DNA of 64,000 nucleotides, from the NCBI GenBank assembly GCA_033002965.1, contig JAURVB010012371.1:87437-151436 (forward strand), written 5' to 3'. Positions 1 through 16,048 of the stretch are shown here, in pieces (within the stretch, counting starts at the first letter, position 1; each line of letters opens with the position of its first letter). Both the position numbers and the translations under genes were made by a program. This DNA comes from Piper betle. Taxonomy: Eukaryota > Streptophyta > Magnoliopsida > Piperales > Piperaceae. The notes beneath the pieces are model-generated. The model was given only the letters and a program-made list of their open reading frames with translations, did not search any database and had not been told where the DNA came from.

Positions 1-504
1 GTTATTGAAAGAAGAGGCCGGGGATGATGACCCATTGCCTAGCGTGGATGAAGATCGACCATTGATCTACGATACCGAGAGGAAGAATAACAATTGCCGT
101 TGTTTGATCTTTACGATGACGAAGATCGGTAACGCATCTTCAACGTCTTTATCAATAACACTCATCCATCATATGATTTGCTTGTGTTGGGGACACCACT
201 CCTGGAGGTAGCAGTCAAGGCCACACCCAAGGAGCACCCACCGTGGTAGCAACCAAACCAATGGTCGTCCACTCATTTGACGAGGCTGGGGCCTGTTTGG
301 TGCCCAAGGGGTGCCGCTTTGAATGGCGACAACAAATAAGTGGCGAGTACACACTTGGGGAGCGTTATGGACGGCATCTCTATCATCTTCCGAAGCTGGT
401 GCTATGTTTAGCATGCCATAACTTGGGATGGCGTGTTCATGTATTGATCGCATGAGAAGGACAAGCGCTTGGAAAGCCATGCACAAGCCGCCATGGAGCA
501 CTTC
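1..504. other. Unassigned sequence left of the MITE
   Basis: Several short open frames lie on both strands here but none continues cleanly or matches a family I recognise. The plus-strand reading that would cross the neighbouring MITE insertion (from about 480 to 1136 once the element is discounted) looks weakly coding, with interspersed stops, so it may be a remnant of an old gene. I cannot name it. Confidence 0.3.
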
Positions 505-512
505 ACCGTACC

Positions 513-1127
513 TAGGGTTGCTAATTGAGCGAGCCAACTCGTGACCATTTAGCGTTCGGCTCGGCTTGACTCGACTCGAAACTCGACATTTAAATGCTCG
601 GACTCGAACTCGACTCGAACTCGAATCTTACGAGCCGAACTTGAGCAAGGTCGTGTTCGACTCTACTTGACTCGGTTATAACTCGAAATCGACTCGAACT
701 CGACTCGTAGCTCGACTCGAACTTGACTCGATAAAATAATATAATAATATAGTCTTTATATTATATTATATTATATTATATATATATATATGCAATATAA
801 TAACAAAGAAGCAAGGTAGTTGAAATGGTAAGTATTCACCTTGATGACTTTAAGGTTGTGGGTTCAAACCACATTGACCTCATTTTTTTTAAGTTGAAGT
901 ACTTTTGACTTTTAATCGAGCTGGCGAACAGAGCTCATAAAAATTAATTAGTTTAAGTATATTTGAGCTCGAGTCGAGCTCGAACACATAAAAATATTCG
1001 AGTCGAACTCGAGCATATATGTCCAAAACTCGTTCGATCTCGAGTCGAGTTCGAACGAGTTTTGAACTATTCGAGCCGAGCTCGAACACATGTTGAGCTC
1101 GGCTCGCTCGCTCAATTAGCACCCCTA
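513..1127 (+). mobile_element. hAT-like non-autonomous MITE, copy 1
   Basis: A 615-bp element bounded by terminal inverted repeats: the left end reads TAGGGTTGCTAATTGAGCGA and the right end, read backwards, TAGGGGTGCTAATTGAGCGA. It is flanked by a perfect 8-bp target duplication ACCGTACC at 505-512 and 1128-1135. An 8-bp duplication with TAGGG-type ends fits the hAT superfamily. No transposase is encoded, so it would need a partner in trans. The body is packed with TCGAG/CTCGA runs that can fold back on themselves, with a TA-rich stretch in the middle (about 766-791). A second, inverted copy is at 14928-15535. Confidence 0.85.
815..870 (+). promoter_or_regulatory. tRNA-like Pol III A and B boxes inside the MITE
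   Basis: The sequence GGTAGTTGAAATGGTA (815-830) resembles a Pol III A box and GGTTCAAACC (861-870) is a canonical B box. Their spacing suits an internal tRNA-type promoter. In MITE copy 2 the A-box side is recognisable but the B box is eroded. This may be a captured tRNA or SINE head, or chance resemblance; activity is not shown. Confidence 0.4.
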
Positions 1128-1938
1128 ACCGTACCTTCTCCGAGAACTTTTACGCAAGCATATTCGAGCTTGCATGTGCCTCACAGATCTCGTCTATCAA
1201 CTTGTTCGAGCCCATTCTCACGTCGGAACCATTTGCACAATCTGGGCCTAAAAGATTCGGTCCGCAAACCAAGACTTCGAGCAATTTGATTCACCCACAA
1301 AGAGTGTTGGTCAGTATAGTCACCTTGGCTACTACTGAATAATGAAGAAAATAAATTAGTTTTTATCAAAAAGAATTAACCTTTAAAAGCAATTAAAATT
1401 GATGATTTCAATATCCAAATCTATCAAGACCAAGAATGGTGAGCTTTATTTTAGAGACTGCAATCTCTAACCCACCTAAATCGGGAACGGGTAACCTCGA
1501 TTTATCCTAAATCTACGTAGATTGAGTCATGCTCTCAATCTATTCTAATTTTGTTAGGTTCCAATTTGAAACTTATTAGATTCTTAACATATACTTCCTT
1601 TTTATTTTCGAAATAAATTTTATATGCTACAAATAGAAGGGTTAGACATTTTGATCAGTTGAAACTTTACAGGACTCTCATTTTAAGGATCCTCTTCTGA
1701 CATTTTATAGGACCCCCTTTGGTGGGACCAACACCCCACTTAAGCGATAATAAGCTATGGTCGAGTTATTTACATAGGGATGACCTCAGCTAACATCCCA
1801 ATTAATGGTTGTTCAATGTGTCTGAGCGGTCTCATGATATTTTTTGGTCCATGATCTTTTTATTTTCCTTGGTTAATGGCCATTTTCGTTTCTTTGATGT
1901 TCACTTTGCAGTTTGTTCATGCCTGCGTTTTCTTTTAG

Positions 1939-4680
1939 GTGTTGATGTTAACGCTGCCTCAAATCAGGGTATCATGGTTGCTAGAATTCCTGCAGATGTC
2001 ACGGGAATTCAGCGTCCTGTGCAGACACGGCGATCTATTTGATGTTAGGACTTCTGCGAAAGCAAGTATGATGTCCTAAACCAAGAATGAATCTGCTTTA
2101 TTGATCCCCTATTTCCAGTACTTTGTGCCCTTCAAGGTTGTCCAGTATGTCTGTTATGGCCACGCCGACTTGTCATATGCTCATTTCTTTGTTTTAGTTG
2201 TGTGCTTGGTAAGTTTTGTGACCGGAGAAAGATGGTACGTGTTAGTTTAGATTTTGAAGCCAATAGTAAACACATGTTTCTTAGTTTATTTCTTTATTTC
2301 TTTATGATACGTGGAAGCTGCATGAATGACAGATGGAGAGGTACCATGCCTTTTCCAGGGCACTTTGATGCTGTTGGAGATAGTTTTTACTCTGAAGCTG
2401 GGGCAAAAGGATATAGAAATATTCTTTTCTAACTGTTAGGATTAACTAAATAAATTAAATATAAATCTTTTATTTCGACAGATAAGGATGAGAAGTATTA
2501 AGCAAATAGAAAGAGAAGAGAAGATAATTTTATGTAAAAAACTTCAAATTTAGAGAAAAAACCACGGATAAATAGCCAGATCAAATTCACTATATCACAA
2601 TTTTGATACAACATAGATCCACAAGAAAATAAACTTTCTAATATCAATTTATGGTACTTTTTATAAAATTGGTATAAAGTCGTAGAAGATAATAAAAGAA
2701 GAACATTACAAATTAAGAACTTAGTGAAGTTACCATTGACGATTACAAATTAATTTTAACAAAGCATTCACCTTTTTTCAACCTAAAAACCAAAAACCAA
2801 AGAAGAAAAAGTGTCGTACCGTTCCTTTTATTCCTTTCAATTAACCAAATCCAGAAAAACTTAATTTTTATCCAAAATAACGTTGGAAGTTCATGTATTT
2901 ACGGAAGAGGGGCAACCCAACACTAACGCCTTCTCACATTTCATTATGATCAACAACAGTTTCAACTCTAAAGCTGGGGCAAAAGGATATTGAAATATTC
3001 TTTTCTACAATAATCAACATGATGATGTCTTGGAAGACAGCAGCAAGTAAAAGGTTATGTATCAACTTCCTCTCTAACGATGATCCTTTTCGGAAACAAG
3101 AGATAAAATTTAATATGGTGGCATCCTTCATTTTATTGTCATGAGTTTATTCTTCTCCACTATTGCAAAGTGAAATATGTGATTTACAAAAATGTGGGTA
3201 CTTCTACCTACTCATGAAAAACTGTTATGTCTGCTATTTCTATTGTAAAATGCTTGCAGCCTGTTTCTTGTTATTTCTGCTGACAGATATTCCGTTTATG
3301 ACATTGTACTGCATCGAGTTTTTGCAGAAGGAGAAGGATATTGCTGTTAAACAAAGACGTCTGGGAGAGCCAATTAGGGAAACCCGTTTTGGGAAAACGG
3401 TGCATATGGAATTGCTCTTTACATCGTGATTGCGGTAAAATAGCAATTGGAAGCCTTTCTATAGTAGTGCAGGTCTTTATTGTCGGTCTTGGAAATATAG
3501 GAATCGAACTTGCAAAACGTCTGCGGGGTTTTGGTGTCACCATACTGGCAACAAAGAGAACTTGGCCAGTCTAAAGGTATAACTCTGAAAACCAGTCAGG
3601 ATGAGTATCTTAAAATGTTTTTTTTCTTGGTGTTGTATTCATAGTTGGTTTTATTCCTCTCTAAGTAGAAATGGCATCTTTCCGATATGTGATTCATTGC
3701 TTTTAATCTTTGTTAGAAGTAAATAAAAGATGTTCAGCTGAAAATGTCAATTTTGAAGATGGTAATGATCTGGTTGATAAGAAGGGAGGTCCAGAACATA
3801 TGTATGATTTTGCTAAGGAGGCAGATATTGTTGTAACTTGCTTGGCATTGAACGAGGAGACGGTTAGTTCACCTGGTTAGTTCACCTATTTTCCTTTAAC
3901 GTGTAAGATCTTTTAATTTTTATATCTGCCAATGAACTTTAGTGTCTTACCATTTTGGTTGGTCAAATTTTCAGGTGGGACTGGTGAACACAAAATTCTT
4001 ATCTTCAATAAAGCAGGTACGTGAATGAAGTTTAGTTCTAGCTTATCTAAATATACGTATTTGAATAAAAATGAAAAGATTTCAATTATATGCTTGCCAA
4101 TCATTCTCATGATGAAGTGGAATGATGTCATGATGATCATTTGTAATGTAATTTTGCTAGTTCAATCTGTTTTCAGTTGTACAAATATGTGGCTTTGATG
4201 ATTGGACAGGGTTCTCGGTTGGTAAATATTGCTCGGGGAGGTTTATTAGACTATGACTCCGTTTCTCATTATCTCGAAATTGATCATTTGGGTGGGTTAG
4301 GTATTGATGTGGCTTGGAGGGAACCCTTTGACACAGAAGATCCAATTTTGACTCATCCAAATGTCCTGATTACTCATCTTGCTGGGGTCACTGAATATGC
4401 TTGCAGAACTATGGCAAAGGTCACATTGTAATTCAGCTCCTTAAGATGGGGCTCGGCTGTCTATTGAATTGGCATTATTAGGGCAAACTTTAACATATGG
4501 AATCATGGGTGCAAACATGTTTACTTGTGTTACTGTTATTCTTTTTTACATATACGCTGTCTGCAGATTCATAAATTTTTAGCAATTGATAGTAGCTCAC
4601 ACCATGCTTGATATGCAGGTTGTTGGTGATAGTAGCTGCACGCTGGAAAAGAATTGACAGAAATTGAATTCCTGAATTGA
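1939..4680 (+). CDS. D-isomer-specific 2-hydroxyacid dehydrogenase, 5' exons not found
   Basis: NAD-dependent 2-hydroxyacid dehydrogenase family, closest in memory to Arabidopsis At1g72190; substrate unknown. Exons read as 1939-2065, 3328-3399, 3473-3576, about 3717-3862, 3975-4016, 4210-4419 and 4619-4680 (TGA), most with clean GT..AG ends. Visible motifs are the Rossmann loop VGLGNIGIELAKRL, the catalytic-Arg segment LVNIARGGLLDY, GGLGIDVAWREPFD with the catalytic Glu, and the His segment THLAGVTEY (a Pro before the His usual in relatives is missing). About 80 N-terminal residues expected from the family are not found upstream. Exons 1939-2065, 3473-3576 and 4619-4680 are each one base short of keeping frame; in the first, an A-run at 2006-2007 looks short by one. 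It is either a gene with sequence errors and unseen first exons, or a 5'-truncated pseudogene. Confidence 0.75.
2385..3008 (+). repeat. ~48-bp direct duplication flanking the dispersed repeat
   Basis: The segment ending at 2432 and the segment 2960-3007 are near-identical (both carry AAGCTGGGGCAAAAGGATAT followed by gaaatattcttttct). They bracket the AT-rich repeat. This is too long for a normal target-site duplication, so a local duplication or a more complex event is implied. Confidence 0.65.
2434..2905 (+). repeat. Dispersed ~480-bp AT-rich repeat, copy 1
   Basis: This block starts TGTTAGGATTAA-like and shares, in the same order, many short blocks with 43665-44165: an unusual run of aaaaa-cttaaattta-gagaaaa, 'aattttgataca', 'aaataaactttct', 'aagttaccattgac' and 'aacttaatttttatc'. 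It lies in an intron of the dehydrogenase gene. It has no coding capacity. A TGTT start suggests an LTR-type end, but I could not define the right end, so the class is open. Confidence 0.6.
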
Positions 4681-7600
4681 AGAATGTATAAGAGATCGCA
4701 TGTTTGATAGAAGGAAGCCTTCATGGAGCATCAGAGTTAACTGGTTAGTGCCTCTCGAAATGGCAAAGGATTTGAAGAAATAAGTGAGGCATGTTGCAGG
4801 TACCTGCTGCCTTTTGCTTGCACCTATACATACATTTATGTAGGCTTTTAAGAGTGCTAACATTCATGAATCAGTTTTTCTGGGAAAAAGAAATTATATA
4901 ATTAATTCAACAGAAATAAGAATATTCCCAATCTTGATTGAATTCGTGAAAATGAGGGTTGATCTGTTTCCCTATAAGGGTTATTGAAAGAAATAAATTA
5001 GATGAAGTCCTGATGATATTTTGAAGTGAAACGATCTGGGTTTAGATTTGTGGAACTAGTTATCAAGTTGTGTATCCAATGTGAACAGCTTGCTTTATTC
5101 TCATGTATGATCCTTAAAGTGTAATATCTGGAAGATTGGCGTCTAACTGGCCAGCAGATGAAATTTCTTCTTGTTTTATGTTTGTTTATATGGGTGTCTG
5201 GCTGTTGCATTGCTTCTGATGATAACAACATGCAAAATAAGCTCCCCTTTTCAGTTAGTCATCAATGTCTTGAAGTTATATAAATTTCTTGCACACAAAG
5301 ATATGTAACTATTGCCAGGAATTATATTTGTCATTAACTATTCGACGATGAAAAAACATAAATAAAAATAAAATGATTTTTTTGTGGCCAAGCTATCAGT
5401 GTAGGACAAGAATGACTTTGAATAATATATTAATTAATTTATTTATCAACCATTACTGGCCTCAAATTTTGAAGACATGACTCGATATCAAAAAGTAATA
5501 ACCTTAAGTTATCTGGATATACTTTCTAAGATCATATTTAATGTTGTTGTTAATAAAGGAATATGCCACCAAATAATTAGATTTTTGTGGTTAGGTAACA
5601 TCGTTATATTGATTAAATTGGATAAAATCTTTATAGTTCATCATCATATTAATTGTTAGAACAAATTAACAACCGTTCTGATATTGGTGAGCGCAATTAT
5701 GCATGTAAATCATGGCAACTCGCGGTTGCTAGTGTGCATGTGGTACCAAGTGGCCATAGATTTGAATCAGCCTATGGAACTTCTATTAGAGATCTTTACA
5801 TCAAATATTTGCAGTAGCCCTTTTTCGTTTTTGATCGCCTTCATTGAAGCGGCCTTCTGCTGGCTCTGCGGTTTCCTCGCCTGCTGCCACAGATACCTAA
5901 CAAAGCATTGGAAGAATGACCACTCTAAATCATATATTATATGCATGGTGTTCATATATGAAATCTCACCATATATCCCTCATCCTTAAAAAGCTGGAGC
6001 GGTGGCCGCAGGCGCCTGGACAGAGTCCTTGGCATTAGGGACGTAACATTAGAGCATGTGGCAGGTAAGCAGAATTACGGAAGTGCAGACGGTGATCAAG
6101 ATCAAATCAAGAGATGCATGCTATGCTGCCCATCGAATATGATGACATACCAGCCGAGAAGGCAGACGTAGAGCGCAAATATATAAGCTAAGATCAAGAC
6201 TAATGTGACTAGTGAGGAGGCAGCCTGCGGCCATCCTCTGAATGAGAGCGTATCCAATATCCATGATCACACTGTCCAATCGGAATAATAATGGTGACGA
6301 CCCAAAACTTCCTTGCTCTAAATTAATTAATAATTTAATCTTCACTACAATATATATCAGGTGGATGTTGAAGATAAACTCCGATTCTAGTTTATCCAAA
6401 GTTTTATTTCTTGATAGGGATGACAGCCTTGTAGAAGGGAGTCGGAAGTGGAGAGGTTAATTGTAGGAGGTATTAGCAGTTCGGGATACATATATATATG
6501 AAGGACTTGTCGATAACCCCAAGCTGCAGGAGTCTAATTAATCGTGTACTTACGACTTATAAAATCATTGTATTCCGCTCTATTTAGGCTCAAACTTTTG
6601 GCTTTACGTTTTGGAGTTTGAAAAAATTCTTGGCTTAAAGTTAATATAACCCAATAAATAAACTAATGAGCAATATCAGTGTTTTAGATGCATTAGAAAT
6701 CTATGACTCTATAACATATTAAGTTCGATAATTTTATATATTTTTATTATAGATCTAATTATTATTATTATTACTATTAATATCATTATTATCATTATTA
6801 ATATTTAAAAAATAGTAAAGTGTAATTCTACCCAAAGAATTCTAAAAAAGTTGGTAAACTTTAACATACTTATGATAATATTAATTGAATCAAGCTTATT
6901 ACTTGATTATACATATTTAATTTAGGGTTTATACATATTTAAATTTTCTATTTATTTATTTATTATTACTTATCATGAATAAAAAGGTTAGAGCATATAT
7001 TTTTTGAATTAAAAATATGAAAAGATAATAAATTATATTTAATTATAAAAAATTTACTCAAATTAAAAATTTAAGTTATTAATACCTGCTTAATTAAGAT
7101 CATCACTTATTTTTAACATAAAAATAAATTATTTTTAGCGTTTGTGCATAAATAAAGTCTTCAAATTAAAATCGATAATTTAAAAAAAGTCAAATCAATA
7201 TTCATTATTTCTATTCAAAATAATAATTACTATTTTTTTCAAAATAATATTATTTGTTGTCAATATATATAAATAATAATGCATTCCAAACTTACCCATC
7301 GTATTGCGCTCGTCTTTGACTAATTAAAATATAATTCAATTTCAAACCGTTCAACTAAGCTAAAATAAACTGAACATAAATAGAGAAATACTTCATGTGG
7401 AACTGGAGTCCTCACTGCTGATCTCCATTCTGTAGAATCTTTTTGGGTTCAAACCCACAAGAATAATAATATCTACCGATATGTTTCATTCTTTTAGAAC
7501 AATTGTGCTTTTAGGATTTAGCAGATTCATATTTTTTATATCGTTTATATTTAATAATTGTTTGGAACTTTTAGTAAAAAAATTAGTTTGCCTAAACGAA

Positions 7601-8088
7601 ATTAACATGAGAATATTGAACTTTACTCGAGTTTACCACCTCTTGAAATAACAGCGAATTGATCTATATGTGAATCTTTGAGTTAATGATTGATGTTAAT
7701 ATAAATTTTTTCTAAGAATTTTTAATCTCTTTTAGAAACCACAATTTAAGAGAGTAAAATTATAAAATAAAAAAAGAAGAGAATTTTTCAATATTTTGAA
7801 CTTTTTCTATTATGATTTATAACAAGTAAACTAATGGTTTACATATTTTGACATACTATAACTCCAAATCCTATTCTACCCGACATTTATTTTACTCACA
7901 ATTAATATTGTGTAGAGAGGGAAGATCCCACTTAAATATTAAACAACCATATTACTAACCATGAAAGTAAAAAGTGAAAATGAAAAATTCACTTATCACT
8001 AAAATAACGATACCAGTACCATGGATGGATGAAACAAAAAAAGAAAGGAAAACTTAATAAAAACTGCAACAGTACCAGTGCATTTTTT
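4681..8088. other. AT-rich intergenic region
   Basis: No gene is convincingly supported. A plus frame 5684-5989 (101 codons) and a minus frame 6121-6399 (92 codons, hydrophobic, with a further hydrophobic stretch just beyond its stop) resemble no family I know; the latter could be debris of a small membrane protein. From about 6560 the sequence is very AT-rich with many TAAT/ATTA strings. Confidence 0.5.
6756..6812. repeat. Imperfect ATT trinucleotide repeat
   Basis: A run of ATT/TTA triplets interrupted by ACT, ATC and AT units, in the AT-rich spacer. Confidence 0.7.
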
Positions 8089-8415
8089 TTAACCATCGTT
8101 TGCTGGAATACCAATTTCGGCATCTCGGTCGGCGCCGGCGGCGGTTTCAGGATGGACACGGGATGTCATGGAACAGGTCAAGCAGTGTATGCTGGTCAAA
8201 CACAGGACAAGGCCGAGGATGCTCGACGCTACAGCGAGAGAGAAGAAGACCCAGAAAAGTACGTGTCCACGCTGCTGCCCCTTCCAAAGGCCTCTGGAGA
8301 TACACCACAAAGCTATGTAAAACGCATACGCCGCTGCGCAAATGAAAGTAGAGACTGCACCTAATATTCCCCCCACTTTTTTCAACCGATCTCCCATCTT
8401 CTTCAATAAGTGCAT
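8089..8415 (-). CDS. Small two-helix membrane protein, hypothetical
   Basis: An uninterrupted 108-codon minus-strand frame, with a second in-frame Met seven codons in (8397) that may be the real start. The predicted product has a short basic N-terminus (MGDRLKKVGG), a hydrophobic segment around residues 16-35, a short polar loop with RGLWKGQQRG, a second hydrophobic segment around residues 53-75, and a polar acidic tail. The moderate GC of this stretch stands out from its AT-rich surroundings and its composition is protein-like. I do not recognise the family and give no function. It could be a single-exon gene or a last exon. Upstream (8416-8615) I see no clear promoter. Confidence 0.45.
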   Translation of the reverse strand: MHLLKKMGDRLKKVGGILGAVSTFICAAAYAFYIALWCISRGLWKGQQRGHVLFWVFFSLAVASSILGLVLCLTSIHCLTCSMTSRVHPETAAGADRDAEIGIPANDG

Positions 8416-8605
8416 ATTAATTCGTAATAATAAGTCAAGTACTTACTTTTGTCATCATCCCGTAAATTTGAGTAGATCTTTAATTTATTATCTGTACTTA
8501 TCCGTAATCAGTTGGCAATATCTATATATCTCATGTAACAACGAAGTGACAGTATATATAAAAGATCTGGTCCCCGTATTTATCACAGAAGTTCATTTTT
8601 TGCTT

Positions 8606-8615
<10 letters not shown>

Positions 8616-8652
<37 letters not shown>

Positions 8653-8871
8653 CTGGGCTAGATGGCCCATTGATTATTTTTCAAAAATGATAACTTAAAC
8701 CTCTCCTCCCCCAATGACGTGTCAGTTGTGTAGCCATTGATCTGGCGGTGCCCTTAAAAAAAAAAATTGATGCAACTGCCACCGAAGGGGAAGTTGAGTG
8801 GTTTTTTGTTTTTGTTTTTTGTCAAATCTCGCTGTAAAATTAAAATTTGGGGGTAAAAAAGAAAAACTTTT

Positions 8872-8903
<32 letters not shown>
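8616..8903. mobile_element. Small element embedded in a TA microsatellite (Micron-like)
   Basis: A 228-bp segment (8647-8874) is bounded on both sides by (TA)n tracts, 8616-8646 and 8875-8903. It has no coding capacity. It starts AAAGATCTGGGCTAGATGG and ends in ...AAAAACTTTTATC. MITEs that insert specifically into TA microsatellites (the rice Micron type) look like this. A second locus with the same arrangement is at 17405-18391. Confidence 0.55.
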
Positions 8904-8906
<3 letters not shown>

Positions 8907-10322
8907 AGTTATTTTACACCAGGTACAGAAAATATTTTTTGTGTGCCCTAACATCGAGGCCGTTTGATTACAAAGGCATGTGATATCACATTTTAAAAGA
9001 AGTAGATTTGGGAATTTTTATAAATGGATGGCCGAGTTATGGTTATTATATATATATAAATATACATATATATATGATGAAAGAGAAGCTTTTCTTTTAA
9101 AAACAGATCATTTAACATGTGATTTGAAGAAAAACCTCACGACTTTAATATTAGATAACTACAGTATCTTATATATATATGTTCAATTACTTTGCCAACT
9201 TTTTTATCAATTACTTTTGATCTTTTGATTGAATATTAATTATATCACATATTTGACAAACTCCCCAATAAATTCCCAAATATCATGGCACTCGGCAAAG
9301 TCGGCAACATTTAACTCCACAGTTTGATGTAAAAAATTTTGTTAATTAATCTTTAATATTTATGAAGCATCAAATTATGCATGATGACTAGGAAAAATTA
9401 ATCCAACACAAGTGCATGCTGACGAAAAAAATAATAGTAATAAAACTATGACATCAAACCCGTAGTTTTGTAGTATGTTGGTATAATATATTTTAAAATA
9501 GCCAACCTTAATAAAAATTAATTATATTTAATATATTTTTTATGAAAAATAATATTAAAATAATTATTTTTGTGTATAAATTAAGTATGTAGTCTACCCA
9601 TGTGTTCCACAATGAGTAAAAATAAAATCCACATTTTTCTTATCTTAATAAATAATAAAACAGTAATTTATTTTTACTTATTGGATATTACATGCTTGAA
9701 AATAATTATAATTAATTTGTATACAAATACACGGAAAAGTGGTAAAAAAATTTATAACTATTTAAAATTTTTATATCATTTATACTTATTTTGTGCTAGA
9801 GCCTTACCACTTTTTTAATGGGCTTGGCCTATGCGATTAAATATCAACCTGTCTTGATATTGTCACATGGCCCACATCGGGGAAGAAGGCCATTTTGTGT
9901 GTATTATAATTATGTACTTCGCCGAAGACATACCGAATGTAGGCTTCTCCCATTCCTTCAACCTCTATTATTACCTTCCAAAAAAAGTGAACTAGCATAT
10001 CGCACACTTCACCCTATAAAAACAAAATTGATGATGGTACAGGGCCTGCCAGAAGCATTTGCAGCATTTTCAAGTCCCTTAAAAAGGAAATTCAGTTTCT
10101 TACTCAAACGGTTATATGATTTTTTTCTTTCTAATCCGTGCTCACAGAAACAATAAATAAGATCTATTTAACATGCATGTTCCACGCATTCACCCTCTCG
10201 GCAGTTCTCCTGGATCATTCAATCATGTCAGATCCCACTGCTAGTTTTACACTACCCCTTTCAGGGCGTACACTCAATTAAGTGATATCTACACCTTAGA
10301 AATGTCAACCGTTCAAGCTTCT
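8904..10322. other. AT-rich spacer downstream of the Hsp70 gene
   Basis: It contains more short TA tracts (about 9043-9076 and 9169-9180) and A/T-rich strings. Open frames at 9600-9818 and 9818-10156 have no recognisable content. The last 170 bases or so are probably the 3' UTR and downstream region of the Hsp70 gene. Confidence 0.5.
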
Positions 10323-14550
<4,228 letters not shown>

Positions 14551-14927
14551 TAGAGTAGATGAAGCCCAGGGAATAGGTGGGTTCGGAGGGGTTTATATGG
14601 TTTTTGATTGGGGAGTGAGAGTTGAAGAGGAAGAAGATGATAATCGGGACAAGGAGAGGTGTGTCGAGAAGGATCGAGGTGGACCGTTTCATGACAACCA
14701 GCAGAGGCTGATTTGCGGATTTTCGGCCTTTCCCGATTCATCGGTGGGACCCACCCTCCATGTTCCCAGGTCATCCACTTACGAGGGTCACCCGATTTGA
14801 AGGACAGACGAGATTAAAATTTTACAAGAAAACCTTGTAAATTTTTCATGCTTGAAATAATATAAGATTAGTCGTGCGTTAAAACAATAAAGTATAAAAG
14901 AAAATTCATAAGAGTGTAAATGATAAA
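14551..14927. other. Upstream region of the Hsp70 gene
   Basis: This holds the presumed 5' UTR and promoter of the minus-strand Hsp70 gene. I see no obvious TATA box or paired heat-shock elements. Open frames on both strands here show no recognisable product. Confidence 0.4.
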
Positions 14928-15535
14928 TAGGGGTGCTAATTAGCGAGCGAGCGAGCGAGCTCAACATGTGTTCAAACTCAGCTCGAATAGTTCGAAACTC
15001 GTTTCGAACTCGATTCGAGATCGAACGAGTTTTGGACATACATGTTCGAGTTCGACTCGAATGTCTTTTATGTGTTCGAGCTTGACTCGAGCTCGAATAT
15101 AGTTAAACTGTTTAATTTTTGTGAACTCGTTCACCAGCTCGTCCGTTGGCTCAAAACCAGCTCGATTAAAAGTCAAAAGTACCTCACTTAACGATCTTGA
15201 AGTCATCAAGGTGAATACTTGCCATCTCAACTATCTTGCTTCTTTGTTATTATATTTTATATATAAATATAAATAAATAAATAAATAAATATAATATAAA
15301 GTAAAGACTATATTATTATATTTTTTTATCGAGTCGAGTTCAAGTCGAACTACGGGTCGAGTTCGAGTTACAACCGAGTCGAGTCGAGTCGAACACGACC
15401 TTGCTCAAGCTCGGCTCGTAAGATTCGAGTTCGAGTCGAGTTCGAGTCAAACATTTAAATGTCGAGTTTCGAGTCGAGTCAAACCGAGCCGAACGCTAAA
15501 TGCTCACGAGCTGGCTCGCTCAATTAGCAACCCTA
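14928..15535 (-). mobile_element. hAT-like MITE, copy 2 (inverted relative to copy 1)
   Basis: A 608-bp relative of 513-1127 in the opposite orientation, bounded by TAGGGGTGCTAAT at 14928 and ATTAGCAACCCTA ending at 15535. It shares the TCGAG-rich arms, the central AT tract and the tRNA-like segment. The flanks (ATGATAAA and CGCAGGAA) do not match, so the target duplication has decayed or the element has been rearranged. Confidence 0.8.
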
Positions 15536-15769
15536 CGCAGGAACATCAACATCTTTTTATGCATAGTAATTTGTAATATTTCAAAATAGGAAAACTTCCT
15601 TAAGAAAAATTTCTTATTCTTTGTATTACTTGTACTATTATTAATATTAATTTAAGTTTATAAATACGAGTAATATCAGAATCCAATTATTTTCATATTT
15701 GTTTGGTCTAAAGGTTCTCATTCATATATTACTGTCTTCTAATAAAATTTCTTTAAAAAATTGAACAAT

Positions 15770-16048
15770 TTAAATAAAAAAATCTTTGGAATAGTTTGAA
15801 CCTTTTATAAACATCCCAACAAATATTATTAAAATATTTATGGCCCCTACATAAATAAAGAGCTATACGGTGGCTACAAAATAGGAATCAGATAGAATAT
15901 AACATAAGGATATACAAACAAGAACTAAACCCAAATAAAAAGCAAAATAGATTATATTGGTAAGTAATATTACTCCTAGACTTCCTAATACAATACCCTA
16001 CCCCAAAAATACTAAAAGAATATCGTGTACTGGTTTGGGTAAACCCAT
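15770..16048 (-). pseudogene. ndhG: Plastid ndhG fragment (nuclear plastid DNA)
   Basis: The minus strand reads MGLPKPVHDILLVFLG, then after a stop [28 protein letters not shown], then after another stop YVGAINILIIFVGMFIKG. This follows the N-terminal two-thirds of plastid NdhG, a membrane subunit of the chloroplast NDH complex. In-frame stops near codons 17 and 60 and many substitutions show it cannot make the protein. Similarity is lost below about 15770. It is part of an old plastid-to-nucleus transfer that probably also includes the trnQ gene 0.8 kb away. Confidence 0.85.
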
